DNA of 48,753 nt from JBGTIS01 sp041745535 (GCA_041745535.1 JBGTIS010000150.1:1-48753); one strand, 5' to 3'. Positions 1 to 8,644 are shown, counted from the first letter of the stretch. Made by a program: numbers and translations. The notes: a model not told the origin generated them from the sequence alone.

Positions 1-1
1 T

Positions 2-259
2 AGTGGCGGAAAAGTAGCACTCAGGCTGGATAGCCCTGAGGGTGAACTATTAGGAGAATCAGAATTTCTGGAGCCATCAGAAACTGCGGGTTTTAGTCCT
101 TCATTACTGCAGGTACCCATTCAGCTTCCGGAAAACTTTGATAAGCAACTTCATGATCTGTATGTGGTTTTTGTCAACCCGAATTCATCCAAAGATCAGC
201 AAACGCTGATGGTTGTGTTAGGCACTGAGTTTAAGCTGGACAAGAATGTGATGCCCTGA
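2..259 (+). CDS. C-terminal end of a secreted carbohydrate-binding (CBM6-like) protein, 5' end outside window
   Basis: Only the last 85 codons are present, read in the frame that begins at base 2 and ends in TGA. The segment reads GGKVALRLDSPEGELLGE and later HDLYVVFVNPNSS. This is the usual end of a CBM6-type beta-sandwich, where a 'lets you compare the ligand to a sugar unit' strand pair is followed by a strand with L-Y-x-V-F-V-N. Such modules close large secreted Bacteroidota proteins that also carry ThuA, glucose/sorbosone-dehydrogenase and cytochrome c domains, so the missing part may be of that kind; this is inference. The true length and the other domains cannot be seen. A terminator-like hairpin follows the stop codon. 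Confidence 0.75.
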   Translation, partial: SGGKVALRLDSPEGELLGESEFLEPSETAGFSPSLLQVPIQLPENFDKQLHDLYVVFVNPNSSKDQQTLMVVLGTEFKLDKNVMP

Positions 260-266
260 TAACAAC

Positions 267-289
267 AAAAGGGAGGCAGCTCTCCTTTT
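267..289 (+). terminator. Probable terminator after the CBM6-like gene
   Basis: AAAAGGGAG and CTCTCCTTTT form a stem with one bulged base around a GCAG loop, starting eight bases after the stop codon. The 3' arm ends in TTTT, which can serve as a short U-tract. Confidence 0.5.
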
Positions 290-827
290 CATTGAATCCA
301 ATAAATATTTTAAACAGCTAATCCTGTTTAAGAATTATTACAATTCAATCAAATCATAGTTTATCAGTGGTCATGCCTATTCTCTGCCTGCAGCTTATTT
401 CCCGCAAATCTTCCGAATATGTATTATGGGGTAACAGTGATCTTGAGATAAATGTACACGAACCCATACCTTCTTCAAGCCAGGAACCTATTTTCCTACC
501 CTGCGGGCTATTTCTCAAAGGGAGGGTGATGCCAAAACTCCTTATACCCGAATCCAGAACCTAGGCCGTGTGCGGGTGGTAGTAGAATAGCATTTTGGTT
601 CATATCCTCAATTGTTGTTCCGGTAATTCTGGCAGATATTCTATTGGTCAAATTAGGGCTGAAAAAGCAAGTGGAAATTGACTTAAAAACAGGAGAATGC
701 TGTGAAAAAGTGCCTGCAATGGTTAATCCATAACAAAAAACAGCTGATGCAGTAACATGAGGTACCACACACCGGCTACCTCTTGCGAAAGCGAGTATAA
801 AAAATCAAGAAAGACAAACCATATACC
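290..827. other. Intergenic stretch, no convincing gene
   Basis: Short open frames occur on both strands, but none has a recognisable family signature or a good start context. One plus-strand frame stays open from 530 to 733 and would encode a hydrophobic segment (FWFISSIVVPVILADILLV) followed by a polar tail. It has no start codon near its beginning, so at most it is a remnant. No tRNA or clear repeat was seen. Confidence 0.4.
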
Positions 828-905
828 CTACTTTATTTCATCAATGCTTTTGATAATTTCATTGGCCTTATTGGTGAAGCTATCTAATATTGTCTTTTTT
901 TCTAT
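828..905 (-). pseudogene. Remnant of a paralogue of the small helical gene at 44287-44544
   Basis: These 78 bases match 44287-44364 with only four substitutions and no gap. On the minus strand they encode the last 25 residues of that gene (IEKKTILDSFTNKANEIIKS, then IDEIK and TAG), with a single Asp-for-Glu change. An in-frame TAA stands directly before the Ile codon, and the sequence further 5' no longer aligns well, so the copy cannot make the full protein. Weak similarity reappears near 1105-1142, comparable to the region just upstream of the intact gene (about 44550-44583). This suggests a complete gene that has decayed from the 5' side. Confidence 0.8.
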
Positions 906-1223
906 TTAGTAATAATTCCAAAGATTTTAGCATACTGAAAAGATTGATTTTCCTCCCATAAACTGACAGTTCGACAGGTAAAAAATCTATGTTTTAATGA
1001 AAATTTAAAAGCACAATCAACAAACTATCTTGATAATTTAGTCACATTTGATTACTGTACAGACTGAATTTTGGATTTCGAATTCTTTTATCAGACAGAT
1101 CGTCGGTTTTTGTGCTTCTAATGTAATTGCATAGGTAATATTCAGCTATTTTTCACCTGATGTGATCTGCATTCACTTTTTCGAGACCTAGGCACAAGGC
1201 GGTGGAAACCTTCAGGATGCTAC
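906..1223. other. Intergenic stretch, AT-rich
   Basis: No open frame with family features. It probably contains the eroded 5' part of the pseudogene ending at 828: TGCATAGGTAATATT near 1128-1142 resembles the segment upstream of the intact gene near 44570-44584. Nothing else was recognised. Confidence 0.35.
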
Positions 1224-1264
1224 CTGAAAGGATAGGGTTTTTCTGTGCTATCCTTTCAGTTTTT
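1224..1264. terminator. Perfect 12-bp hairpin overlapping the stop codon of the hydrolase gene
   Basis: CTGAAAGGATAG (1224-1235) and CTATCCTTTCAG (1248-1259) are perfect inverted repeats with a 12-base loop. On the plus strand the hairpin is followed by TTTTT, as in a factor-independent terminator. On the minus strand the 5' arm is the final four codons (Leu-Lys-Gly-stop) of the hydrolase gene and there is no T-run after the 3' arm. It may terminate plus-strand transcription, or protect the 3' end of the minus-strand message. Confidence 0.6.
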
Positions 1265-2126
1265 CTTTGAAGAAATCTATCGTTCTTTGCCACGCTAATT
1301 CTGCTGCCGCCTGATCGTATCTGGGCGTGGTATCGTTGTGAAAGCCGTGGTTTACGCCCGGGTACATAAATGCTGTATAATCTTTATTATGCGCTTTCAA
1401 GGCAGTTTCATAAGCAGGCCATCCTTCATTCACCCGGGTATCTAATGCTGCATAGTGCAGTAATAAAGGTACCTTGATGTTGGCTACCAATTCAGTGGGA
1501 GGTTGTCCCCCATAAAAAGGAACGGCCGCGGCTAAATCCGGAATACGTACCGCCATCATGTTGGATATCCAGCCTCCGAAACAAAAACCAACCACACCTA
1601 CTTTTCCGGTGCAATCAGGATGTGCCTTCAGGTATTGGTAGGCAGCGATAAAATCCTCCAGCATTTCGTCCCGGTCCCGCTTACTTTGCAGAGCCCTTCC
1701 ATCGTCATCGTTGCCTGGGTATCCGCCCAGGGGGGTCAGTGCATCGGGTGCCAGGGAAATAAATCCCGCGAGCGCCGCCCGCCTGCCTACATCTTCGATA
1801 TGCGGATTTAAGCCCCGGTTTTCATGCACTACAACAATTCCCGGTAATTTATTGTTTGCCTGAACCGGCTTTGATAGCAAACCCCGAATTTCGCCTCCTC
1901 CCTTCGGGGAATCATAATTGGTGAATGCTGATTTTAGCCTGGGATCATCGGCCTGGGTTTGAGTTTTCTGGTAATTGGGCATAACGAAACTGAGCAGCGC
2001 GGATACCGTGAGTCCACCAACGGCATAAGCGGATAATTGATCCATAAATTGCCTGCGATCGATACGGCTGTGCGCATAATCGTCATACAGATCAAATACT
2101 TCCTGGTTAATTGTTTCTTTTTTCAT
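1248..2126 (-). CDS. Dienelactone hydrolase family protein
   Basis: A 292-residue alpha/beta hydrolase of the dienelactone hydrolase family, which cleaves lactone or ester bonds using a Cys-His-Asp triad. The nucleophile is Cys182 in G-F-C-F-G-G, the acid is Asp229 in A-L-D-T-R, and the base is His260 in V-N-H-G-F-H. Glu102 in H-E-N-R-G matches the Glu that activates the cysteine in the classical enzyme. About 60 residues precede the catalytic domain, including D-R-R-Q-F-M and a hydrophobic stretch at residues 36-50. This resembles a twin-arginine export signal or membrane anchor seen in periplasmic members of the family. The gene stands alone, transcribed towards the left end. The next gene upstream, a LytTR regulator on the same strand, ends 66 bases away. 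The substrate cannot be read from the sequence. Confidence 0.9.
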   Translation of the reverse strand: MKKETINQEVFDLYDDYAHSRIDRRQFMDQLSAYAVGGLTVSALLSFVMPNYQKTQTQADDPRLKSAFTNYDSPKGGGEIRGLLSKPVQANNKLPGIVVVHENRGLNPHIEDVGRRAALAGFISLAPDALTPLGGYPGNDDDGRALQSKRDRDEMLEDFIAAYQYLKAHPDCTGKVGVVGFCFGGWISNMMAVRIPDLAAAVPFYGGQPPTELVANIKVPLLLHYAALDTRVNEGWPAYETALKAHNKDYTAFMYPGVNHGFHNDTTPRYDQAAAELAWQRTIDFFKEKLKG

Positions 2127-2192
2127 GGTCTTTTCAATTAATTGGTGTTTATGATTGATGTGAATAATTCGGATTATAAGTTCTTGCCTGCA

Positions 2193-2900
2193 TCAGGTAT
2201 CTATAAACCTTTTTCTGAAACTGTCTTTGTATGCTCTTCCAACCGGAATAATGGTCTTCTCCATGAGATATATTTGGTTGCCCATAATTTTTTTAATTTT
2301 TGATGCATTGATGATATATGATTTGTGGACCCTGACAAACTGATTGCTGTCCAGTTTTTCTTCCCAAAATCTTAGCGCCTCAGAAGATAGGTGCTTTTTT
2401 TCCGGCAGGAATATTTCTGTATAGTCAGCATCCGATTTGATGTAGAGAATGTTATTAATGTCTATTCTAATGTGTTCGTAACCGGATTTTATAAATATTT
2501 CCTGACTCACGGGCTGAGATTGAACAGGGGATGCTGCCGGTTTTTCAGGCCAGTTTTTTAAAGGCACCTTGGAAACCGCTTTTACAAACCGTTGAAAAGA
2601 AAAGGGCTTTAGCAAATAATCTACTACGTCTAATTCATAACCTTCCAAAGCATAATCTGAAAAAGCGGTAGTTAAAATAATTCGCGGTGGATGTGATATC
2701 GTTTTCAGAAAGTCTATACCGGAAATTTTGGGGAGGTGAATATCCAGAAATATCAAATCTATGGAGGCTGATTTTAAAAAATCCATCGCCTGTAGGGCAT
2801 CAGAAAATGTGCCTTTTAATTCCAGGGTGCCGATATCTTCAATGTATTTTTTTAATATGCGTTGTGCAGGTGGCTGGTCTTCAATAATAATACAGTTCAT
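2193..2900 (-). CDS. LytTR-family DNA-binding response regulator
   Basis: A 235-residue response regulator. The receiver domain fills residues 1-120, with the acidic pair Glu7/Asp8, the phosphoacceptor Asp53 in F-L-D-I-H-L-P and the conserved Lys98 in L-L-K-P-F. A LytTR DNA-binding domain follows from about residue 132, with F-I-K-S-G at its start, the D-A-D-Y-T-E turn, and F-V-R-V-H-K-S-Y-I-I-N near its end. These proteins bind direct repeats upstream of their target genes once phosphorylated. The start codon lies three bases after the stop codon of the sensor kinase, so the two are co-transcribed as a pair. The divergent outer-membrane receptor at 4139 is the obvious candidate target. Confidence 0.95.
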   Translation of the reverse strand: MNCIIIEDQPPAQRILKKYIEDIGTLELKGTFSDALQAMDFLKSASIDLIFLDIHLPKISGIDFLKTISHPPRIILTTAFSDYALEGYELDVVDYLLKPFSFQRFVKAVSKVPLKNWPEKPAASPVQSQPVSQEIFIKSGYEHIRIDINNILYIKSDADYTEIFLPEKKHLSSEALRFWEEKLDSNQFVRVHKSYIINASKIKKIMGNQIYLMEKTIIPVGRAYKDSFRKRFIDT

Positions 2901-2903
2901 AAC

Positions 2904-3929
2904 TCAGGAAGTTTTGTTTAAATCTATGGATAAATAAACTTCATATTGATTTTCGCTGCTCGATATTTTTAATTGATGCGCCCCCGGATATAACAATTGC
3001 AAACGCTTTTTAACGTTTTCCAGGCCAATGCCTTTTGAAAGGTTGTCGGTATTAGATAGCGCTGAAAAAGTGTTTTTACAGGTGAAATACAAAGTTCCGG
3101 TGCCAGACATTCGTAGGTCAATATCAATGATAATATTTTCTGTTTGGCTGGATGCGCTGTGCTTAAAGGCGTTTTCCACAAATACCAGCAATATCAAAGG
3201 GGCAATCTGGTAGCCTGAAAGTATGTTTCGGGCAGTAAGTTTTACTTCCCCCCGCTCTTCAATTTGCAGTTTGCTGAGGTTGATAAAATTTTCCAGTTGC
3301 TCTATTTCTTTCGAGAGCGGTACGTACCTTGCTTTGCAATCATACAGCATATACCGCAATACAGCCGATAGATCTAAAATAATTTCAGGCGTTTTCGGCG
3401 AATTTTCTATGGCATAGGCATATAAATTATTCATATTATTAAACAGAAAGTGCGGGTTGATCTGGGATTTCAAAAACTGCAACTCACTTTCCTTCAGGGT
3501 ATTTTTTAAGTCTTCTACTTCGGTTTGCTTGCCCAACGCATCCCAGGCGAACTTAAACCCGCACAATACGGTAATTACCGGCAGCACCCCCCACAAGCTA
3601 AAAAATACACCAAGAAAACGCCGGCCCCTTGTGTCGGGGAAATAGATTTGCTCTATCACCGCCTCTTCTACAAAAATTACCAGCGCGATGGTTAGAATAA
3701 CATAAATAATAAAATGAAGGTAGTGCTTCCTGTACAAAAAGCGGGGCAACAAAAAATAGTTAATAATAAAAGCCGCAACCGCATAGTTCAAAAAAAACAC
3801 CAACTGATAGGATTCTAACTGTGGGTCGCGCCTGTCGAAGGCATAAAAAATAAACACCACAACGTGCAACACTACCTGGAAAAGCAGCTCTTTAACAGGA
3901 AAGCGGGTTGCTATAGATTGATCACTCAT
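2904..3929 (-). CDS. LytS/YehU-type sensor histidine kinase
   Basis: A 341-residue membrane histidine kinase of the His_kinase (LytS/YehU) family, partner of the LytTR regulator immediately downstream. Four hydrophobic spans lie at about residues 14-31, 43-62, 71-90 and 105-125, with hardly any extracellular loop, so the signal is probably sensed in or near the membrane. The phosphoacceptor is His160 in L-K-S-Q-I-N-P-H-F-L-F-N. The ATP-binding half contains F-V-E-N-A-F-K-H and G-I-G-L-E-N-V-K-K-R-L. The gene begins 209 bases from a TonB-dependent barrel gene that points the other way, and the shared gap probably carries both promoters. Confidence 0.93.
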   Translation of the reverse strand: MSDQSIATRFPVKELLFQVVLHVVVFIFYAFDRRDPQLESYQLVFFLNYAVAAFIINYFLLPRFLYRKHYLHFIIYVILTIALVIFVEEAVIEQIYFPDTRGRRFLGVFFSLWGVLPVITVLCGFKFAWDALGKQTEVEDLKNTLKESELQFLKSQINPHFLFNNMNNLYAYAIENSPKTPEIILDLSAVLRYMLYDCKARYVPLSKEIEQLENFINLSKLQIEERGEVKLTARNILSGYQIAPLILLVFVENAFKHSASSQTENIIIDIDLRMSGTGTLYFTCKNTFSALSNTDNLSKGIGLENVKKRLQLLYPGAHQLKISSSENQYEVYLSIDLNKTS

Positions 3930-4138
3930 AAAACAAATTTAGTTATTCCGGCAGCTTTAAAATAACCCAATCACCCGAACAGCAGATCTTACAGGCCCAA
4001 CGACATGTTTTTCCCTTTTATCCGTAAATAGGTCGTTCATACCGAAAGTTCTGGAGTTGACAGAAAATATTTCCTCAGTTCGGCCGAAAGCTATTTCTTT
4101 GTGTTATACTTTATCTGAATAACTAAATTAATAAAACG
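3930..4138. promoter_or_regulatory. Divergent control region between the sensor kinase and the outer-membrane barrel gene
   Basis: This 209-base gap separates two genes transcribed away from each other. CCGAAAG occurs twice in the same orientation, at 4042-4048 and 4084-4090, 42 bases apart or close to four helical turns. The second copy overlaps a perfect 10-base palindrome, TTCGGCCGAA (4079-4088). These are possible sites for the neighbouring LytTR regulator, but no consensus for this subgroup can be checked here. Confidence 0.35.
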
Positions 4139-6517
4139 ATGAAAATCAAATTTATACTTTTTATATGCTTATCCGCCTTTGTCTATAGCACCCATGCTTT
4201 GGCCCAGAATGGAGAGGTAGAAATCACAGGAACTGTGATAGAGCCCCAAAGCCAGCAGCCCGTTGAATTCGCTACGGTGGTGGTTAAGGGAAATAAAACG
4301 CAAAATGCCATTACCGGTACCACTACCGCGGAAGATGGAACGTTCTTTGTGCGCACCGACGTTTCTGATATTTTTATAGAGGTAAGCTTCATTGGTTTTG
4401 TTACCCAGACCATCAAAGATATTGCTATTGTAGATGGAAAGGCAGATTTGGGAACGGTTATGTTATCGGAGAATGAAAAGGTTTTGGATGAAATCACGAT
4501 TATGGGTGAAAAGTCATCCACAGAATTTCAGCTGGACAAGCGTGTTTTTAATGTAGGAAAAGATATCAGTAGTACAGGGATGAGCGCCCTGGAGGTGCTC
4601 AACAATGTGCCTTCTGTAAATGTAAACATTGAAGGTGAAATCAGTTTGCGGGGCAGCAAGGGCGTACAAATTCTCATTGATGGCAAACCTTCTGTGCTGG
4701 CCGATGAAAAGAGCAACGCGCTGGGTACCATTACCGCCGACATGATTGAAAAAATAGAGGTGATCACCAATCCGTCTGCCAAGTATAACGCGGAAGGTAC
4801 TTCGGGTATTCTGAATATTGTACTGAAAAAAGAAGAGAAAAAAGGGTTAAACGGATCCATATCGCTCAATACCGGAATACCTGACAACCATAGCGTAGGC
4901 ATCAGTTTAAACAGAAGGACGGAGAAATTTAATCTGTTCGCCCAACTGGGGGCCGGCTACCGTTCCTTACCGATGGAATCTGAAAGCATTAACCGGGACC
5001 TTGTCAATAATACAACGGTCAATAGCAATGGCACTGAATACAGAAACGAAACTTTTTATAATGTAATACTTGGTACCGACTATCACATTGATCCATACAA
5101 TGTACTGACCCTTTCAGGAAATTTTGCTTATGAGGTAGAGAGCCAGCCCTCATCTTTCGATTTCAGTTACCTGGATGCTACCAACAATGTGGTATCGGAA
5201 TGGGACAGGGAAGAAACCACCCGTGCCACGAACCCAAAATGGCAGTACGACCTTCAGTATAGCAGAGAATTTAAAGACAATAAAGAACATCTTTTACTTT
5301 TTAGTACCTTGGGAAGCTTTTTTGGAAAAGACCAATCTTCCGAATTTATCAATACTACCACCCTGGGCGATAGGTTTTACAATAACCAGCAAACGGAAAC
5401 CAATTTCCAACAGGCGGATTATACCTTCAAACTGGATTATACCAGGCCATTTACTGATAAAATCACGATGGAAACCGGGGCACAATACGTGATCAACGCA
5501 GTAGGTAATGATTATGCTGTGAGAGACCTGGTAGAAGGTGATTGGGTGCTTAACGATGCGCTTACCAATAATTTTGAATATGACCAAAAAGTGTTGGGGA
5601 TATACGGAACCGGTGCTTATGAAGGGGAAAAATGGGGAGCGAAGTTAGGACTTCGGATGGAAAGCACCGATTTGAATACCCTGCTCACCAATACCAATGA
5701 GGCCAATGACCAGAATTATGTTGACTTGTTTCCAAGCGCGCATACTTCTTATAAATTCACCAAAACTTTTTCGCTGCAGGCCGGGTATTCCAAACGAATT
5801 TTCAGGCCCAGACTCTGGGATTTAAACCCGTTTTTCAACATCCGGAACAACTTTAATATACGCACCGGAAACCCGAATTTACAACCGGAATATACCGATT
5901 CGTACGAGCTTACAGGTATTTTCAGCCTGGGCAATGCCTCTGTGAATGCTGCTGTGTATCACCGCTACACTACCAATGTGGTAGAAAGGGTATCTACCTT
6001 TGAAGATAATGTAAACATCACCATGCCAGTGAATGTGGGTGCCGACAGGGCCACAGGACTGGAAGTGAACCTGAAATACGACCCCGCCAAATGGCTGACC
6101 ATAAACGGCGATTTCAATTACAATCAGTTTAACCGGAAAGGGGACTTTGAAAGCCAGTCATTCAATTTTGACGGAGACAGATGGTCGTCAATGCTCACTA
6201 CGAAAATCAAATTACCCGCCCAGATTGACCTTGAGCTAACAGGGAATTTCCAGTCGGGGTACCAGACTGTACAAAGTCAGATTTCTGACAATGCCTTTGC
6301 CGATATAGGGTTACGCAAAAAATTGCTGGACGGCAAGGCAGTCATTAACGTAGCTGTTCGGGATGTTTTCGCTTCACGCAGAATGGAAAGTATTACCGAG
6401 CAACCAGGATTTTACTTATACAACTACGGTATGCGCGGCAGGTTTATTACCCTTGGGTTTAGTTATGGCTTCGGAAAAGGAGAAGCAATGACCTATTCGG
6501 GCGCCCGAAGAAGATAG
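4139..6517 (+). CDS. TonB-dependent outer-membrane beta-barrel family protein
   Basis: A 792-residue outer-membrane receptor. A signal peptide occupies about residues 1-22, ending at T-H-A-L-A-Q. A carboxypeptidase-regulatory-like beta-sandwich follows at about 28-115 (G-T-V-I-E-P-Q-S-Q-Q-P-V-E-F-A-T-V). The plug lies at about 120-230, including L-R-G-S-K-G-V-Q-I-L-I-D-G-K-P and I-E-V-I-T-N-P-S-A-K-Y. The rest is the barrel of the OMP_b-brl_3 type, rich in alternating aromatic strands. Members lack the SusD partner and often have unknown cargo. There is no SusD gene beside it. The divergent LytTR two-component pair suggests control by phosphorylation rather than by an ECF sigma factor. A clear terminator follows 84 bases after the stop. 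Confidence 0.92.
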   Translation: MKIKFILFICLSAFVYSTHALAQNGEVEITGTVIEPQSQQPVEFATVVVKGNKTQNAITGTTTAEDGTFFVRTDVSDIFIEVSFIGFVTQTIKDIAIVDGKADLGTVMLSENEKVLDEITIMGEKSSTEFQLDKRVFNVGKDISSTGMSALEVLNNVPSVNVNIEGEISLRGSKGVQILIDGKPSVLADEKSNALGTITADMIEKIEVITNPSAKYNAEGTSGILNIVLKKEEKKGLNGSISLNTGIPDNHSVGISLNRRTEKFNLFAQLGAGYRSLPMESESINRDLVNNTTVNSNGTEYRNETFYNVILGTDYHIDPYNVLTLSGNFAYEVESQPSSFDFSYLDATNNVVSEWDREETTRATNPKWQYDLQYSREFKDNKEHLLLFSTLGSFFGKDQSSEFINTTTLGDRFYNNQQTETNFQQADYTFKLDYTRPFTDKITMETGAQYVINAVGNDYAVRDLVEGDWVLNDALTNNFEYDQKVLGIYGTGAYEGEKWGAKLGLRMESTDLNTLLTNTNEANDQNYVDLFPSAHTSYKFTKTFSLQAGYSKRIFRPRLWDLNPFFNIRNNFNIRTGNPNLQPEYTDSYELTGIFSLGNASVNAAVYHRYTTNVVERVSTFEDNVNITMPVNVGADRATGLEVNLKYDPAKWLTINGDFNYNQFNRKGDFESQSFNFDGDRWSSMLTTKIKLPAQIDLELTGNFQSGYQTVQSQISDNAFADIGLRKKLLDGKAVINVAVRDVFASRRMESITEQPGFYLYNYGMRGRFITLGFSYGFGKGEAMTYSGARRR

Positions 6518-6600
6518 CATTTTGTATTGACTGTAATTATTATACATATATTATACATAGAAAAATAAAAGTTTGAACAAATGAATTAAGAATCATTCAA

Positions 6601-6634
6601 AACCCTTCAGATTTTATGCTGAGGGTTTTTTTTG
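6601..6634 (+). terminator. Factor-independent terminator after the outer-membrane barrel gene
   Basis: AACCCTTCAG and CTGAGGGTT pair with one bulged T around an ATTTTATG loop, followed immediately by a run of eight T. It separates the barrel gene from the sigma-factor gene. Confidence 0.85.
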
Positions 6635-6790
6635 TTTCACCTACCATTACTTTGTACCATATTTTTCGGCTATTTATTTCACCATAAATTACTGCCTAAC
6701 CCTATCGCGTTTCACTCAAAGTAATAGATGTTTATTGTAAAATTTATAATTTATGCTTAAGTTAAGGGCTTAATTTTATAATTTTTTGTG

Positions 6791-7378
6791 ATGAGTCAGT
6801 TGTCAACATGGATCAGGGCACTAAAATGTGGTAGTCAACAGGCGTTTGACAAAGTCTATGAGCGCTATGCTGATAAAGTCTATCGGGTTTGCTGCCGGAT
6901 GCACCTGCAAGAGGAGGAGGCCGAAGAAATTGTGCAGGAAGTATTTATTGCCCTCTGGGAACAACGGTTTAACCTCAACGAAAATCTTTCACTTAATGCC
7001 TATTTGCTGACTATTACCAGGAACAAAATTTTTACCTTACAGAAAAAGAAAGTCGCTGAGCTTTCTCGAAATTTTTCATGGCAAAGTTCACAGGCAACCA
7101 GAAGTAAAAACGTAGAGGAAATGCTGGTTTATCAGGATATGGAAAGTCATACCTTTCAGTTTATTGACAATCTGCCTTCCCGTAAAAAACAGATTTTTAT
7201 ATTAAGCCGTCGCAATGGGTTAAGTAACGAAGAAATTGCCCAATATCTGAACCTCTCCAAAAGAACGGTTGAAAACAATATCTACCAGGTTGAAAAAGCC
7301 ATTCATCAATTTCTGCTGAAAAGCAAATTCATTATCCAATCTCTTATTTTATTTTTATACCAGATTATTTTTTGGTAG
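6791..7378 (+). CDS. ECF-type RNA polymerase sigma factor
   Basis: A 195-residue ECF sigma-70 factor of the Bacteroidota expansion type. Region 2 covers about residues 20-85 (Y-A-D-K-V-Y-R-V-C through I-V-Q-E-V-F-I-A-L-W-E). Region 4 covers about 120-180, with the helix-turn-helix L-S-N-E-E-I-A-Q-Y-L-N-L-S-K-R-T-V-E-N-N. The last 20 residues are strongly hydrophobic, a tail seen in several sigma factors held by FecR. ATG at 6791 was chosen; a GTG codon directly before it could add one residue. FecR follows 158 bases later and an STN-bearing SusC after that. This is the standard three-part surface-signalling set, in which substrate binding outside releases the sigma factor to transcribe the SusCD genes. 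Confidence 0.93.
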   Translation: MSQLSTWIRALKCGSQQAFDKVYERYADKVYRVCCRMHLQEEEAEEIVQEVFIALWEQRFNLNENLSLNAYLLTITRNKIFTLQKKKVAELSRNFSWQSSQATRSKNVEEMLVYQDMESHTFQFIDNLPSRKKQIFILSRRNGLSNEEIAQYLNLSKRTVENNIYQVEKAIHQFLLKSKFIIQSLILFLYQIIFW

Positions 7379-7536
7379 GTGCCTATAATTTATGATCCAC
7401 ATCGGGATGGAACTACCATGAGGGAATCATACTGAATGCGCCTTTCTGATTTATTTTGAAAATTTTTATTAATCTTCAGAGTAAATAGGCAATTGAGTTA
7501 GTATATATAAATAAAGGAATAAATCGACTCAACCCT

Positions 7537-8550
7537 ATGGATGATCTCCTATTGGAAAAGTTTTTCAAAGGCCAATGTACCGAACAGGAAAAACAGGAAG
7601 TCTTGCTTTGGTACCTGTCAGGACAGGCCGATCCCATTCTTTCAGAAAGGTTGGAAGCTTACTGGCATGAAGAAAGTAATGAAAAAAAAGAATGGAGAAA
7701 AGCCCTGGTATTGAATAAAATTCATCAAAAAATTATTGAGTCCGACAAAATTCCTGTCAGAAGATTGAACCCCACCCCTTTTTGGCGAAGTTGGTGGTAT
7801 GCCGCGGCCGTCTTCTTACTTATAATTTCAGCCTGGTATGGGTATGTGAAATTTGACCATGCATCGAATGCTAATATTACTTCTGAAAGTAAATTGGAAT
7901 CAACTCCTAAAAATATTTATATCCATACCGACAAAGGAGAAAAAAGAACCATTACTTTAAAGGATGGTACTGTGGTAAACCTGAATGCTGATAGCCGGAT
8001 CTGGTACAGCCAGGCTTTTGGAAAGAATGGCATGCGGGAGTTATATTTAGAAGGAGAGGCTTTTTTTGATGTGGCCAGAGATACACTTTGTCCATTTCAG
8101 GTATACACGGGTGGTGTGGCAACCACCGTGTTAGGCACTTCTTTTAACATCAATGCTTATGCGCCTGAAGAATCGGTCACCGTATCGGTAATAACTGGTA
8201 AGGTAGAAGTTCGGCAAACGCAAGGGGTGATGTCGCCGGTATACTTAGTGCCAGATGAACAAGCTGAATTTTCGAACCAGGACAGTGTGTTACGTAAAAG
8301 CCAGGTTAATTATCAAAAAGCACTCTCCTGGAAAGAAGGCAAACTTTACTTTAAAAACGCGTCATTCAAAGAAGTGGTTACCACGCTGGAGCGTTGGTAT
8401 GGAATTGAAATCGAGGTAAAGCGACAGCATACAGAAGATGGATTGAGTGGCATATATGCTAACCGTTCACTGGAAAGTGCCCTGAATGGAATCGGGTTTG
8501 TGCTGGGTTTTGACTATGAGATTCAAGGGAAAAAAGTAATTATAAAATAA
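7537..8550 (+). CDS. FecR family anti-sigma factor / transmembrane sensor
   Basis: A 337-residue inner-membrane anti-sigma protein. The cytoplasmic N-terminal part (residues 1-80) holds the sigma factor. A single transmembrane helix lies at about 86-104 (W-W-Y-A-A-A-V-F-L-L-I-I). The periplasmic FecR domain spans about 128-230, with T-L-K-D-G-T-V-V-N-L-N-A-D-S and the G-E-A-F-F-D-V turn. A DUF4974 domain at about 265-337 (L-Y-F-K-N-A-S-F-K-E-V-V-T-T-L-E) resembles an STN fold and is expected to meet the SusC N-terminus. It acts between the sigma factor upstream and the receptor downstream, relaying occupancy of the receptor across the periplasm. Confidence 0.95.
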   Translation: MDDLLLEKFFKGQCTEQEKQEVLLWYLSGQADPILSERLEAYWHEESNEKKEWRKALVLNKIHQKIIESDKIPVRRLNPTPFWRSWWYAAAVFLLIISAWYGYVKFDHASNANITSESKLESTPKNIYIHTDKGEKRTITLKDGTVVNLNADSRIWYSQAFGKNGMRELYLEGEAFFDVARDTLCPFQVYTGGVATTVLGTSFNINAYAPEESVTVSVITGKVEVRQTQGVMSPVYLVPDEQAEFSNQDSVLRKSQVNYQKALSWKEGKLYFKNASFKEVVTTLERWYGIEIEVKRQHTEDGLSGIYANRSLESALNGIGFVLGFDYEIQGKKVIIK

Positions 8551-8585
8551 AAAAGGTATGATACATTTTGACAGTGGATAAGTAA

Positions 8586-8644
8586 CCAGTACCCCTGGAT
8601 TTAGAGTACTGGCTTTGAAAAGAATCGGATGCGCCGGTTGGCGC
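8586..8644 (+). promoter_or_regulatory. Two stem-loops in the leader between FecR and the STN-SusC gene
   Basis: CCAGTAC (8586-8592) pairs with GTACTGG (8606-8612), and GCGCC (8631-8635) pairs with GGCGC (8640-8644). Both lie in the 149-base gap before the receptor gene. Neither has a following T-run, so they look more like leader-RNA structure or operator dyads than a terminator. The promoter used by the upstream ECF sigma factor should also lie in this gap, but I could not assign it. Confidence 0.4.

Noticed and set aside
508..768. 86-codon minus-strand open frame near the left edge
   Set aside because: No recognisable domain, uneven composition, and a competing plus-strand frame; probably non-coding or remnant sequence.
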